The notes beneath the pieces were generated by a model. That model saw only the letters and a program-made list of their open reading frames with translations. It was not told the DNA's origin and did no database searches. Made by a program: the position numbers and the translations under genes. Positions 19,586 to 27,280 of a stretch of DNA of 64,000 nt are shown here, one piece after another (position 1 is the first letter of the stretch; each line of letters opens with the position of its first letter). The DNA is from Pantoea sp. Cy-639 (GTDB lineage: Bacteria > Pseudomonadota > Gammaproteobacteria > Pseudomonadales > Pseudomonadaceae): NCBI RefSeq assembly GCF_011752525.1, contig NZ_VWXI01000009.1, positions 62,001 through 126,000 on the forward strand, in the 5' to 3' direction.

Positions 19586-20310
19586 GCGGTCGTATCCTGC
19601 TGCTCGGCGGCATCGCCGAAGCCCTGGCGATCGCCCGTCGGCTTGGCCCGCAACATGTCTACAGCCTGGCCGGTATCGGCCGCGTGCCCGAGGACCTGGC
19701 CTGCCAGGTACGGGTCGGCGGCTATGGTGGCGCCGAAGGCCTGGCCGACTACCTGAACAGCGAAGGCATCGACCTGCTGATCGACGCAACCCACCCCTAC
19801 GCGGCGCAGATCAGCGCCAACGCCGCCCAGGCCGCGGAGCGCGCCGGCATTCCCTGCTGGGCGCTACGCCGCCCGGCCTGGCAGGCGCAACCGGGGGACG
19901 ACTGGCGCGAGGTCGCTGACTGGGCGGCACTGATCGAGGCCCTCGCCAGCTTCCGGCGTCCCTTGTTCACCCTTGGTCGTGAGCCACTGCAGCATCTGGA
20001 TGAAATCCCGTCGCATCAGTTCTGGACGCTCCGCGCCCTCGACGCCTGCCCAGGCAATGAACGCTGCGAAGTCATCGGCGCACGTGGCCCGTTCCACCTC
20101 GAAGACGAACGTGCCTTGTTCGAGCGCTGCCAGACCGATGTGCTGATCAGCAAGAACAGCGGCAGCGGTGCTACCGAACCGAAGCTCGAAGTGGCGCGCG
20201 AACGCGGCGTGCCGGTACTGGTGCTGAAGCGGCCGACACTGCCTGCGGTGCAGCAGGTCTTCGAGGATCCACAGCGACTGTTGGCGGCACTGGGCCTCTG
20301 CTTCAACTGA
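19582..20310 (+). CDS. cobK: Precorrin-6A reductase CobK
   Basis: A 242-residue NADPH-dependent reductase of the CbiJ/CobK family. It starts with a Rossmann-like [18 protein letters not shown]. The family segments [40 protein letters not shown] and [19 protein letters not shown] are all present. The ATG overlaps the cbiD stop (ATGA). It is last in the cobL-cbiD-cobK operon; the vapBC-type promoter starts ten bases after its stop. Confidence 0.93.
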   Translation: MSGRILLLGGIAEALAIARRLGPQHVYSLAGIGRVPEDLACQVRVGGYGGAEGLADYLNSEGIDLLIDATHPYAAQISANAAQAAERAGIPCWALRRPAWQAQPGDDWREVADWAALIEALASFRRPLFTLGREPLQHLDEIPSHQFWTLRALDACPGNERCEVIGARGPFHLEDERALFERCQTDVLISKNSGSGATEPKLEVARERGVPVLVLKRPTLPAVQQVFEDPQRLLAALGLCFN

Positions 20311-20319
20311 ACAACGCAA

Positions 20320-20358
20320 CGTATATCCCGTTGACATATACGCCCCTCAGCATAAACT
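20320..20358 (+). promoter_or_regulatory. Promoter and palindromic operator for the toxin-antitoxin pair
   Basis: TTGACA (20331-20336) and TAAACT (20353-20358) with a 16-base spacer form a good sigma70 promoter. The perfect 7-bp palindrome CGTATAT (20320-20326) / ATATACG (20336-20342) with a 9-base spacer overlaps the -35 box. This is the usual place for autorepression by an antitoxin-toxin complex. That VapB binds it is inference. Confidence 0.6.
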
Positions 20359-20393
20359 CCGACATACATTTGAGCTTTCAAGAGGGGCACATC

Positions 20394-20624
20394 ATGGAGC
20401 AAGGTGCAGTCTTCAAAAGCAACCGCAGCCAGGCCATTCGCATGCCAAAAGCCCTAGCCCTGCCAGAAGACGTCACCCGCGTGGACATCGTCGCGGTCGG
20501 GCGCTCGCGCATCCTTTCGCCCGCCGGCGAAGCCTGGGATCACTGGTTCGAGGGCGACGACGTGAGCGCGGACTACATGGCCAGCCGTGAACAACCCGCC
20601 GACCAGGAGCGCGAAGGATTCTGA
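20394..20624 (+). CDS. vapB: VapB-type antitoxin
   Basis: A 76-residue antitoxin with an AbrB-like swapped-hairpin N-terminus (FKSNRSQAIRMPKALALPED) and an acidic C-terminus that would wrap the toxin. The start at 20394 has AGAGGGG nine bases upstream; reading from an upstream in-frame ATG adds residues with no family match. The stop and the toxin start share one base (TGATG). Antitoxins of this type are labile and repress their own promoter; the palindrome just upstream fits. Confidence 0.88.
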   Translation: MEQGAVFKSNRSQAIRMPKALALPEDVTRVDIVAVGRSRILSPAGEAWDHWFEGDDVSADYMASREQPADQEREGF

Positions 20625-21034
20625 TGCTCAGGTACATGCTCGACACCAACATCTGCATCTACACCATCAAGAACAAGCCGCAGGTGGTGCGCGAGACATT
20701 CAATCGCCATTACGGCCAACTGGCGATCAGTAGCGTCACCCTGATGGAGCTGGTGTACGGTGCCGAGAAGTCAGCAGCACCGGAGCGCAACCTGGCCGTG
20801 GTCGAAGGCTTCGCGGCCCGCCTGGAGGTGCTCGACTACGACCACCTCGGCGCCGCCCATACCGCTCAACTTAGAGCGGAACTAGCCAGGACAGGCACGC
20901 CCATCGGCCCCTATGACCAGATGATCGCCGGCCACGCCCGGGCCAGGGGCCTGGTGCTGGTGACCAACAACCTACGCGAATTCACCCGGGTTCCGGGGCT
21001 GCGCGTGGAAGACTGGCTGGCCGCTACACGCTGA
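20624..21034 (+). CDS. vapC: VapC-type PIN-domain ribonuclease toxin
   Basis: A 136-residue PIN-domain toxin of the tRNA(fMet)-specific VapC type. Metal-binding acidic residues are Asp7 in MLDTNICIY, Glu42 in TLMELVYG, and Asp98 in IGPYDQMIAGHA. The C-terminal VTNNLREFTRVPGL segment is typical of the subfamily. All catalytic positions look intact. It is coupled to the antitoxin by overlapping stop and start codons. The pair is a small stand-alone insertion between cobK and nfeD. Confidence 0.92.
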   Translation: MLRYMLDTNICIYTIKNKPQVVRETFNRHYGQLAISSVTLMELVYGAEKSAAPERNLAVVEGFAARLEVLDYDHLGAAHTAQLRAELARTGTPIGPYDQMIAGHARARGLVLVTNNLREFTRVPGLRVEDWLAATR

Positions 21035-21091
21035 CGCAGTGCGGCACCTGCCGTACACTTGTCACCCTCTCTTCTGGAAGGCTCCGCCCAT

Positions 21092-21529
21092 ATGGAAATG
21101 CAATGGTGGATCTGGCTCGTCTTCGGCGTAGCCCTGATCCTGCTGGAACTGGTGCTCCCCACCTTCTTCATTCTCTGGTTCGGCATCGGTGCCGTACTGG
21201 TGTCGTTCATCGCCCTGCTCGCCCCCAGCCTGCAACTGGACATGCAGGGGCTGCTGTGGGTGGTGTTCTCGTCGATCACCACCGCCCTCTGGTTCAAGGT
21301 ATTGCGCCGCAAGAAGGCCGACACCCGCTGGACTGCCGACAGCGTCATCGGCGAAGTCGGCCTGCTGACCGCTGGCGTCTCGCAGTTCCAGAAAGGTCGC
21401 GTGCGCTTCCAGAAACCGATCCTCGGCAACGAGGAATGGACCTGCGTCTCGGACAGCGACATCCCGGCCGGCGAGCGCGTGCGCCTGACCGCCATCGAAG
21501 GCAACACTGCCCGGATCACCCGGGTTTGA
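21092..21529 (+). CDS. NfeD-like membrane protein
   Basis: A 145-residue protein of the short NfeD family. Two or three transmembrane helices (WWIWLVFGVALILLELVLPT; residues ~5-75) precede a C-terminal OB-fold domain (~85-145; IGEVGLLTAGVSQFQKGRV, GERVRLTAIEGNTARI). The start at 21092 (MEMQWW) follows a GGAAG ribosome-binding site. It sits 31 bases before an SPFH protein gene, the standard nfeD-stomatin pairing in bacteria, and the two proteins probably form a membrane-microdomain complex. Confidence 0.9.
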   Translation: MEMQWWIWLVFGVALILLELVLPTFFILWFGIGAVLVSFIALLAPSLQLDMQGLLWVVFSSITTALWFKVLRRKKADTRWTADSVIGEVGLLTAGVSQFQKGRVRFQKPILGNEEWTCVSDSDIPAGERVRLTAIEGNTARITRV

Positions 21530-21560
21530 ATCCGTAGCACTAATAAGGAAGTTTGCAAGC

Positions 21561-22415
21561 ATGACCAGCCTCATCGTCGTCGGCACCCTCGCCGCGTTCG
21601 TTCTGATCACCGTGTTCAAGGGGGTACGCATCGTGCCCCAGGGCGAGGAATGGATCGTCGAACGCCTGGGTCGCTACCACAGCACCCTCAAGCCTGGCCT
21701 GAACATCGTCATTCCGTACATGGACGTGGTCGCCTACCGCCTGCCGACCAAGGACATCATCCTCGATGTGCAGCAGCAGGAGATCATCACCAAGGACAAC
21801 GCGGTGATCGTCGCCAACGCCCTGTGCTTCGCCAAGGTCGTCGACCCGCAGAAAGCCTCCTATGGCGTACAGAACTTCTCATTCGCCGTGACCAGCCTGA
21901 CCATGACCTCGCTGCGCGCCATCGTCGGTGCCATGGACCTGGACGAGGCGCTGTCCAGCCGCGAGCAGATCAAGGCGCGCCTGCGCGAGGCGATGTCCGA
22001 ACAGACCGAAGACTGGGGCGTGACCGTGCGCTCGGTGGAGATCCAGGACATCAAGCCATCGCCGAGCATGCAGACCGCCATGGAGCGCCAGGCCGCAGCC
22101 GAGCGTGAGCGCAAGGCCGACGTGACCCGTGCCGAGGGCAACAAGCAGGCGGCGATCCTCGAGGCCGAGGCGCGCCTGCAGGCGGCCAAGCTGGACGCCG
22201 AGGCCCAGGTCAACCTGGCCGAGGCTTCGGCACGGGCGATCACCCTGGTCAAGGAAGCGGTGGGCAGCGAGACCGTGCCGGCGATGTACCTGCTGGGCGA
22301 GCGCTATATCGGTGCGATGGAGAACCTGGCCGGCAGCGACAACTCGAAAGTTGTGGTGCTGCCCGCCGACCTGCAAGAGACCGTGCGCGGGCTGCTGGGC
22401 CGCGGCAAGGCCTGA
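21561..22415 (+). CDS. SPFH/band 7 domain protein (QmcA/stomatin-like)
   Basis: A 284-residue membrane protein with one N-terminal transmembrane helix (LIVVGTLAAFVLITVF). The SPFH domain follows (RIVPQGEEWIVERLGRYHSTLKPGLN onwards), with PYMDVVAYRLPTKD and the coiled-coil stretch rich in Glu, Ala, Arg and Lys (AAERERKADVTRAEG, ILEAEARLQAAKLDAEAQ). It resembles E. coli QmcA/YbbK and forms oligomeric membrane scaffolds linked to FtsH-type proteases. It is co-transcribed with the NfeD-like gene. Confidence 0.92.
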   Translation: MTSLIVVGTLAAFVLITVFKGVRIVPQGEEWIVERLGRYHSTLKPGLNIVIPYMDVVAYRLPTKDIILDVQQQEIITKDNAVIVANALCFAKVVDPQKASYGVQNFSFAVTSLTMTSLRAIVGAMDLDEALSSREQIKARLREAMSEQTEDWGVTVRSVEIQDIKPSPSMQTAMERQAAAERERKADVTRAEGNKQAAILEAEARLQAAKLDAEAQVNLAEASARAITLVKEAVGSETVPAMYLLGERYIGAMENLAGSDNSKVVVLPADLQETVRGLLGRGKA

Positions 22416-22443
22416 CGCCCTCTCCTGCAACCGCAGGAGCCAA

Positions 22444-22489
22444 CCTTGGCGGCGAACCAGGCAGGCCATGCCGGTGTCCGCCGCCAAGG
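22444..22489 (+). terminator. Stem-loop after the SPFH gene
   Basis: A perfect 11-bp inverted repeat CCTTGGCGGCG (22444-22454) / CGCCGCCAAGG (22479-22489), with a smaller hairpin in its loop, 29 bases past the SPFH stop. There is no long T-run. It probably ends or stabilises the nfeD-SPFH transcript. Confidence 0.55.
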
Positions 22490-22603
22490 CTATTGTGACT
22501 CATTGTTTCAAGAGGATTGGCGGACCATAAACACAATCAATTGGCCCGCATACCGGTACCAGCCTAGAGTTCGCACCGCCATTGACCCAAACGGGAAACC
22601 AGC

Positions 22604-22768
22604 ATGAGCAAGAAACCGAAAAATCACGGCCCCAACAAGGCCAAGTCGATCATCGCCCAACCCCTGTTCCGCTGCCGCCAGGAACGGGCAGGCAAAGGCA
22701 AGGGCAGCTACCGCCGCGAAGCCTTCCAATCGAGAGATTGGGAGGCTTCATGCTTTATGGCGGCCTGA
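22604..22768 (+). CDS. arfA: Alternative ribosome-rescue factor ArfA
   Basis: A 54-residue reading frame. It starts MSKKPKNHGPNKAK, and its core (AQPLFRCRQE, GKGKGSYRRE, DWEAS) matches the conserved ArfA core of E. coli (DPLFRQRVE, KGKGSYMRK, NWEAS). ArfA recruits release factor 2 to ribosomes stalled on mRNAs without a stop codon, as backup to tmRNA. A strong hairpin lies inside the coding region (22721-22746), as in E. coli arfA, where cleavage or termination there yields a nonstop mRNA so that ArfA is made only when tmRNA fails. The ATG follows GGGAAACC. Confidence 0.9.
   Translation: MSKKPKNHGPNKAKSIIAQPLFRCRQERAGKGKGSYRREAFQSRDWEASCFMAA
22721..22746 (+). promoter_or_regulatory. Hairpin inside arfA
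   Basis: GCCTTCCAATC (22721-22731), a GAGA tetraloop, and GATTGGGAGGC (22736-22746) form an 11-bp stem with one G-U pair. It lies 20 bases before the arfA stop and covers the codons just before and into the WEAS motif. By analogy with E. coli arfA it is an RNase III target or intrinsic terminator that truncates the message. Confidence 0.8.
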
Positions 22769-22830
22769 AAAAGCATCTGTCGCGCAGTCATGGTATGGTC
22801 GGCACCTGACCTGCAATCCTGGATCTGTGC

Positions 22831-24144
22831 ATGCCCTCTCGTCTCACTCTACGCTGGCAACCCCGCCAGCTGATCGCGGCCACCAGCTTCATCCTGCTCG
22901 TTGCCTGCGCCGAGAAACCCACTGCCGCCGACGCCCTGCCGCTGGCCCCCGCCCAGCCCGCCCCCGTTGTGACCCTGCCTGTCGCCACTGCCGACGCCAG
23001 CAGCGAAATCCAGCCCCTGCAGACCTTCGCCCAATGGCAGGCCGGTTTCCGCCAGCAAGCCCTGCAAGCCGGTATCAGCCCCAGCCTGTTCGACCGCGCC
23101 TTCCTCGGCGTCACGCCGGACATGGACGTGATCAAGGCCGACCGCAGCCAACCCGAGTTCACCCGCCCGGTCTGGGAATACCTGGACGGCGCCCTATCGC
23201 CATTGCGTGTGCGCAACGGCAAGAAACTGCTCGAACAGAATGCCGAGCTGCTGGGCCGTATCGAACAGCGCTATGGCGTGGACCGCCAGGTACTGGTGTC
23301 GGTATGGGGCATGGAGAGCAACTTTGGCCAGTTCCAGGGCAACAAGTCGGTGATCCGCTCACTGGCGACCCTGGCCTACGAAGGGCGTCGCCCACAATTC
23401 GCCCAGGAGCAGCTGATCGCCGCCCTGCGCATCCTGCAGAACGGCGATATCCAGCCAGAAGCCATGCGTGGCTCCTGGGCCGGCGCCATGGGCCAGACCC
23501 AGTTCATTCCGACCACCTACCTGACCCATGCCGTGGACTTCGACGGTGACGGCCGCCGCGATATCTGGAACAGCACCCCCGACGCTCTCGCCTCGACTGC
23601 CCACTACCTGCAGGCTTCTGGCTGGAAGCATGGCCAGCCCTGGGGCTTCGAGGTTCAGGTCCCCGCCAGCTTCGACTGGTGGCTGGCCGATGGCAGCCAG
23701 CGCAAGAGCGTCAGCGAATGGCTGCAACTGGGTGTGAAACTGCCAGCCGGCACCCAACTGCCCGTCGGCAGCAGCCAGCTGTCCGCCGCCCTGCTGCTGC
23801 CCGCCGGTGCCCGTGGCCCGGCGTTCCTGGTGCTGGACAATTTCCGAGCGATCCTCAAGTACAACAATTCGTCGTCCTATGCGTTGGCCGTGAGCCTGCT
23901 GGGTGATCGTTTCTACGGATCTGGCTTCATCGCTGGCAGTTGGCCGAAGGAAGACCTGCCGCTGAGCCGCAGCGAGCGAATCGAGTTGCAGACCCTGCTC
24001 AACGCCCGCGGGCACGACGCGGGCAATCCCGATGGCATCATCGGCGCCAATACCCGCAAGGCCATCCGCAATGCCCAGCAGATGCAGGGCTGGCCGGCAG
24101 ATGGATATCCGACGCACAAGCTGCTCGACAGCCTGCGCCGCTGA
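22831..24144 (+). CDS. Lytic murein transglycosylase, MltB family with PG-binding domain
   Basis: A 437-residue lipoprotein precursor. The N-terminal signal ends in the lipobox LLVAC. The SLT_2 (MltB-like) catalytic domain covers about residues 65-360, with catalytic Glu162 in VWGMESNFGQF, SWAGAMGQTQFIPTTYL, and the calcium-site-like DFDGDGRRDIWN. A peptidoglycan_binding_1 domain ends the protein (LSRSERIELQTLLNARG, DGIIGANTRKAIR). It would cleave glycan strands from the outer-membrane face of the periplasm, forming 1,6-anhydromuramic ends. It is a second MltB-type enzyme beside mltB at 29.8 kb. Confidence 0.93.
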   Translation: MPSRLTLRWQPRQLIAATSFILLVACAEKPTAADALPLAPAQPAPVVTLPVATADASSEIQPLQTFAQWQAGFRQQALQAGISPSLFDRAFLGVTPDMDVIKADRSQPEFTRPVWEYLDGALSPLRVRNGKKLLEQNAELLGRIEQRYGVDRQVLVSVWGMESNFGQFQGNKSVIRSLATLAYEGRRPQFAQEQLIAALRILQNGDIQPEAMRGSWAGAMGQTQFIPTTYLTHAVDFDGDGRRDIWNSTPDALASTAHYLQASGWKHGQPWGFEVQVPASFDWWLADGSQRKSVSEWLQLGVKLPAGTQLPVGSSQLSAALLLPAGARGPAFLVLDNFRAILKYNNSSSYALAVSLLGDRFYGSGFIAGSWPKEDLPLSRSERIELQTLLNARGHDAGNPDGIIGANTRKAIRNAQQMQGWPADGYPTHKLLDSLRR

Positions 24145-24158
24145 CGCTGTAGCCATCC

Positions 24159-24226
24159 ATCGCGGGGCAAGCCCGCTCCCACATGGTCGTATCGGCTGTC
24201 GTGGGAGCGGGCTTGCCCCGTGATCG
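24159..24226. repeat. REP pair (family B) between convergent genes
   Basis: TCGCGGGGCAAGCCCGCTCC (from 24160) and the complement GTGGGAGCGGGCTTGCCCCG (24201-24220) form a long hairpin. It lies between the convergent transglycosylase and ldcA genes and can act as a two-way terminator. Confidence 0.85.
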
Positions 24227-24228
24227 CC

Positions 24229-25167
24229 TCAGTGCTTGAACAGCGCCTGGGCAAGCCGCAAAGACTGAGCTGTACTGTCCAGCCTCACCCGTGCGCCCAA
24301 CGGCAGGCACACATTAGGATCACAGTGCCCGCTGCGCCATCCCGCCAGCACCGGCACCCCTAGCGGTCCGAAGATATCCAGCAGCAAGGGCGACAAGGCC
24401 GTCACCGTAATGCCGGCGAAGTCCCCGACCAGAACCCCGCGTACCCCCTCCAGCTTGCCGGCCAGGCGCAACTGGGTGAGGAGACGGTCAACGCGATAGA
24501 GCGGCTCGTTGACGTCCTCGATGAACAGGATGCTGTCCCGGGTATCGACCTCGGCCAGCGTTCCCAGCGTTGCACCGAGCAAGGACAGGTTACCCCCCAC
24601 CAACCGGCCAACGGCCTCCCCAGGCACCACGCTGCTGAGCGGGTAGACCGCTGGATGAACGATCGCATCCCCCTGCCCCAGCCTCCCACCCAGTTGCTCG
24701 AGGAACGAACGCTCCGTCGGCTCCTGCTTGCCGCCCAGCAAGTCGGCATTGAGCATCGCCCCATGGAAGGTCACCAGACCGGCATGGCGGCTGAGCGCAC
24801 AGTGCAACGCCGTGATATCGCTATAGCCCACCAGCGGCTTGGGATGGCGACGGATCAGGTCGAAGTCGAGCCGGTCCAGCAGGCGCATGCTGCCGTAGCC
24901 GCCACGCATGCAGACGATGGCGTCGATCGCCGGGTCGCGGAAGGCATCGTGCAAGTCCTGCAGGCGTTGCTCGTCGCTGCCCGCCAGATAGCCATCGGCC
25001 TGCAGCGCACCGGGATAGATCCGGCATTGGTAGCCGCGGCTCTCGAACCACTGCCTGGCCTTGTCGGTATCCAGCCGCGCCGGTCCCGCCGGGGCCACGA
25101 TGGCGAACCGGGCATTATCGGGCAACGCCCGGGGCAGCGGGGTTTCAACGGTCTCGACACAATTCAT
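24229..25167 (-). CDS. ldcA: Muramoyltetrapeptide (LD-) carboxypeptidase LdcA
   Basis: A 312-residue cytoplasmic serine peptidase of family S66 that removes the terminal D-alanine from recycled murein tetrapeptides. The nucleophile-elbow region reads CMRGGYGSMRLLDRLDF, followed by LVGYSDITALH; FIEDVNEPLYRVDR holds the catalytic Glu, and the C-terminal GWRSGHCDPNVCLPLG the His. I chose the ATG at 25167, which has AGGAG six bases upstream; a longer in-frame reading lacks a good ribosome-binding site. Confidence 0.94.
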   Translation of the reverse strand: MNCVETVETPLPRALPDNARFAIVAPAGPARLDTDKARQWFESRGYQCRIYPGALQADGYLAGSDEQRLQDLHDAFRDPAIDAIVCMRGGYGSMRLLDRLDFDLIRRHPKPLVGYSDITALHCALSRHAGLVTFHGAMLNADLLGGKQEPTERSFLEQLGGRLGQGDAIVHPAVYPLSSVVPGEAVGRLVGGNLSLLGATLGTLAEVDTRDSILFIEDVNEPLYRVDRLLTQLRLAGKLEGVRGVLVGDFAGITVTALSPLLLDIFGPLGVPVLAGWRSGHCDPNVCLPLGARVRLDSTAQSLRLAQALFKH

Positions 25168-25207
25168 CGGCAACTCCTTGCTGCTTGTCGCTTGAAACTT
25201 GTAGCTC

Positions 25208-25247
25208 AAAAAAAATGCCGATGCCGCCTTCCGGCGCGCATCGGCAT
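25208..25247 (-). terminator. Intrinsic terminator after lipA
   Basis: On the minus strand the stem ATGCCGATGC (25247-25238) pairs with GCATCGGCAT (25224-25215), and eight T follow (A run at 25208-25215). It closes the dacA/lipB/lipA-side transcript. Confidence 0.9.
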
Positions 25248-25265
25248 GTTTCGCTCAGGCCTGCC

Positions 25266-26282
25266 TCAGAGCTTGATCTTGGCTTCGTGAGCCTGCTGAT
25301 CGGCGTGGTACGAAGAACGCACCAACGGGCCGGAAGCCACGTTCTTGAAGCCCATCTTGTAGCCTTCCTCGGCAAACCAGGCGAAAGTGTCCGGATGCAC
25401 GAAGCGCTGCACCGGCAGGTGGTTGCGCGACGGCTGCAGGTACTGGCCGAGGGTGAGCATGTCGATATCGTGCTCGCGCATGCGGTGCATGACCTCGATG
25501 ACCTCTTCGTCGGTCTCGCCCAGGCCCAGCATCAGGCCGGACTTGGTCGGCACATGCGGGACCATCTGCTTGAACTTCTGCAGCAGGTCCAGCGACCAGT
25601 CGTAGTCCGAACCCGGACGCGCGGCCTTGTACAGGCGCGGCACGGTCTCGAGGTTGTGGTTGAACACGTCCGGCGGGGTCTGCGCGGTGATTTCCAGCGC
25701 CACGTCCATGCGGCCGCGGTAATCCGGGACCAGGGTCTCCAGTTGCACGCCCGGCGACAGCGCACGGATCTCGCGGATGCAGTCGGCGAAGTGCTGGGCA
25801 CCACCGTCACGCAGGTCGTCGCGGTCCACCGAGGTGATCACCACGTACTTCAGGCGCAGGTCGGCGATGGCGATGGCCAGGTTCTTCGGCTCATCGAGGT
25901 CCAGCGGCTTCGGCCGGCCGTGGCCAACGTCGCAGAACGGGCAACGACGGGTACAGATGTCGCCCATGATCATGAAGGTGGCAGTACCGCCGGAGAAGCA
26001 CTCGCCCAGGTTCGGGCAGGAGGCCTCTTCGCAGACGCTGTGCAGCTTGTGCTTGCGCAGCAGTTGCTTGATGCGGTCGACTTCCGGCGAAACCGGGATG
26101 CGCACGCGGATCCAGTCAGGCTTCTTCGGCAGTTCTTCGGTGGGAATGATCTTCACCGGGATGCGCGCGACTTTCTCGGCGCCACGCAGCTTCACGCCGG
26201 CTTCCACTTTTTTCGGGGCCGGACGCGCACTGGCGTCTTGTGTCGGGATCAGGTTCGGCACGGCTTCTTGCACAGTTGTCAT
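25266..26282 (-). CDS. lipA: Lipoyl synthase LipA
   Basis: A 338-residue radical-SAM enzyme that inserts two sulfurs into octanoyl groups on lipoyl domains. Both cluster motifs are present: the auxiliary cluster [12 protein letters not shown] and the radical-[11 protein letters not shown]. The sequence [18 protein letters not shown] is typical. The C-terminal region ([13 protein letters not shown]) holds the conserved Ser ligand of the auxiliary cluster. The gene lies two bases after lipB and ends before a strong terminator. Confidence 0.97.
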   Translation of the reverse strand: MTTVQEAVPNLIPTQDASARPAPKKVEAGVKLRGAEKVARIPVKIIPTEELPKKPDWIRVRIPVSPEVDRIKQLLRKHKLHSVCEEASCPNLGECFSGGTATFMIMGDICTRRCPFCDVGHGRPKPLDLDEPKNLAIAIADLRLKYVVITSVDRDDLRDGGAQHFADCIREIRALSPGVQLETLVPDYRGRMDVALEITAQTPPDVFNHNLETVPRLYKAARPGSDYDWSLDLLQKFKQMVPHVPTKSGLMLGLGETDEEVIEVMHRMREHDIDMLTLGQYLQPSRNHLPVQRFVHPDTFAWFAEEGYKMGFKNVASGPLVRSSYHADQQAHEAKIKL

Positions 26283-26284
26283 AA

Positions 26285-26935
26285 TCAGTCGATTCCGCCC
26301 GTGAGGGTCGTCTGCTCAGCGTAGTCGAGGTGCCTGACCAGCTGTCCGCGCAGCCTTGTCCTGACCTCGTCGAGTTCGATCGGACCTGCCAGGTCGCGCA
26401 GCTGGGTCATGGCCAGCCCCGCATACCCGCAGGGGTTGATTCGGCGGAATGGCGCAAGGTCCATGTCCACGTTCAGAGCAAGGCCGTGGAAGGAACGACC
26501 GTTGCGGATTCGCAGGCCGAGGGAAGCGATCTTCGCCCCATCGACATAGACGCCCGGCGCATCGGGCTTGGCGCTGGCGGTGACGGCGTAGCTGGCGAGC
26601 AGGTCGATCAGTGTCTGCTCGATGCGACTGACCAGCTCGCGCACCCCGAAACCCAGGCGACGCACATCCAGCAGCAGGTAGGCCACCAGTTGGCCAGGGC
26701 CGTGGTAGGTCACCTGGCCGCCGCGGTCGGTCTGCACCACCGGGATCTCGCCAGGCACCAGCAGGTGCTCGGCCTTGCCGGCCTGGCCCTGGGTGAACAC
26801 CGGCGGGTGCTCGACCAGCCAGATCTCGTCCTGGCTGTCCGGGCCGCGTTGCTCGGTAAAGCGGCGCATGGCCTCCAGCACCGGTTCATAGGGCTGCAGG
26901 CCAAGTTCGCGAATACCGAGCACGCCAGGCATCAC
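26285..26935 (-). CDS. lipB: Octanoyltransferase LipB
   Basis: A 216-residue enzyme moving octanoyl groups from acyl carrier protein to lipoyl domains. It has [19 protein letters not shown], the [18 protein letters not shown] core with GPGQ, and the catalytic Lys segment [12 protein letters not shown]. The active-site Cys is in INPCGYAG. It overlaps the upstream DUF493 gene by four bases and feeds LipA, whose gene follows directly. Confidence 0.96.
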   Translation of the reverse strand: MMPGVLGIRELGLQPYEPVLEAMRRFTEQRGPDSQDEIWLVEHPPVFTQGQAGKAEHLLVPGEIPVVQTDRGGQVTYHGPGQLVAYLLLDVRRLGFGVRELVSRIEQTLIDLLASYAVTASAKPDAPGVYVDGAKIASLGLRIRNGRSFHGLALNVDMDLAPFRRINPCGYAGLAMTQLRDLAGPIELDEVRTRLRGQLVRHLDYAEQTTLTGGID

Positions 26936-27207
26936 AGCACCATTTTCACGATGCCGGTGGCACGCAAGGCACTGTTGATGTCGTGCAACTGGTTTTCGCT
27001 TTCGGCAACGATATGCAGTTGCACCGTGGTGTACTTGCCTTCCTTGCTCTGGCGCTCGGCCAGGGTCGACAGGTCGACCTTGGCGTGCTTGCTGAGGATC
27101 TCGATCACGGTGTCACGGAAACCGACAACGGTATCGCCGATCACCTTGATCGGATAGTCCTCGCAGGGGAACTCGATTTTGTGCGACTTGACGTCTTCTT
27201 CGCTCAT
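26932..27207 (-). CDS. DUF493 (YbeD-like) protein
   Basis: A 91-residue ACT-like small protein of the YbeD family ([47 protein letters not shown]). It is conserved next to lipB and dacA in gammaproteobacteria; a link to lipoate metabolism or allosteric regulation has been suggested but not shown. It overlaps lipB by four bases, so both are translated together. Confidence 0.92.
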   Translation of the reverse strand: MSEEDVKSHKIEFPCEDYPIKVIGDTVVGFRDTVIEILSKHAKVDLSTLAERQSKEGKYTTVQLHIVAESENQLHDINSALRATGIVKMVL

Positions 27208-27280
27208 GGCGGAAACGGCCTCGTAAGCCGTGGCAGCAACAGCGCCCCCGCATGGTTCACGGGGGCGTGCAGGTCACGTA

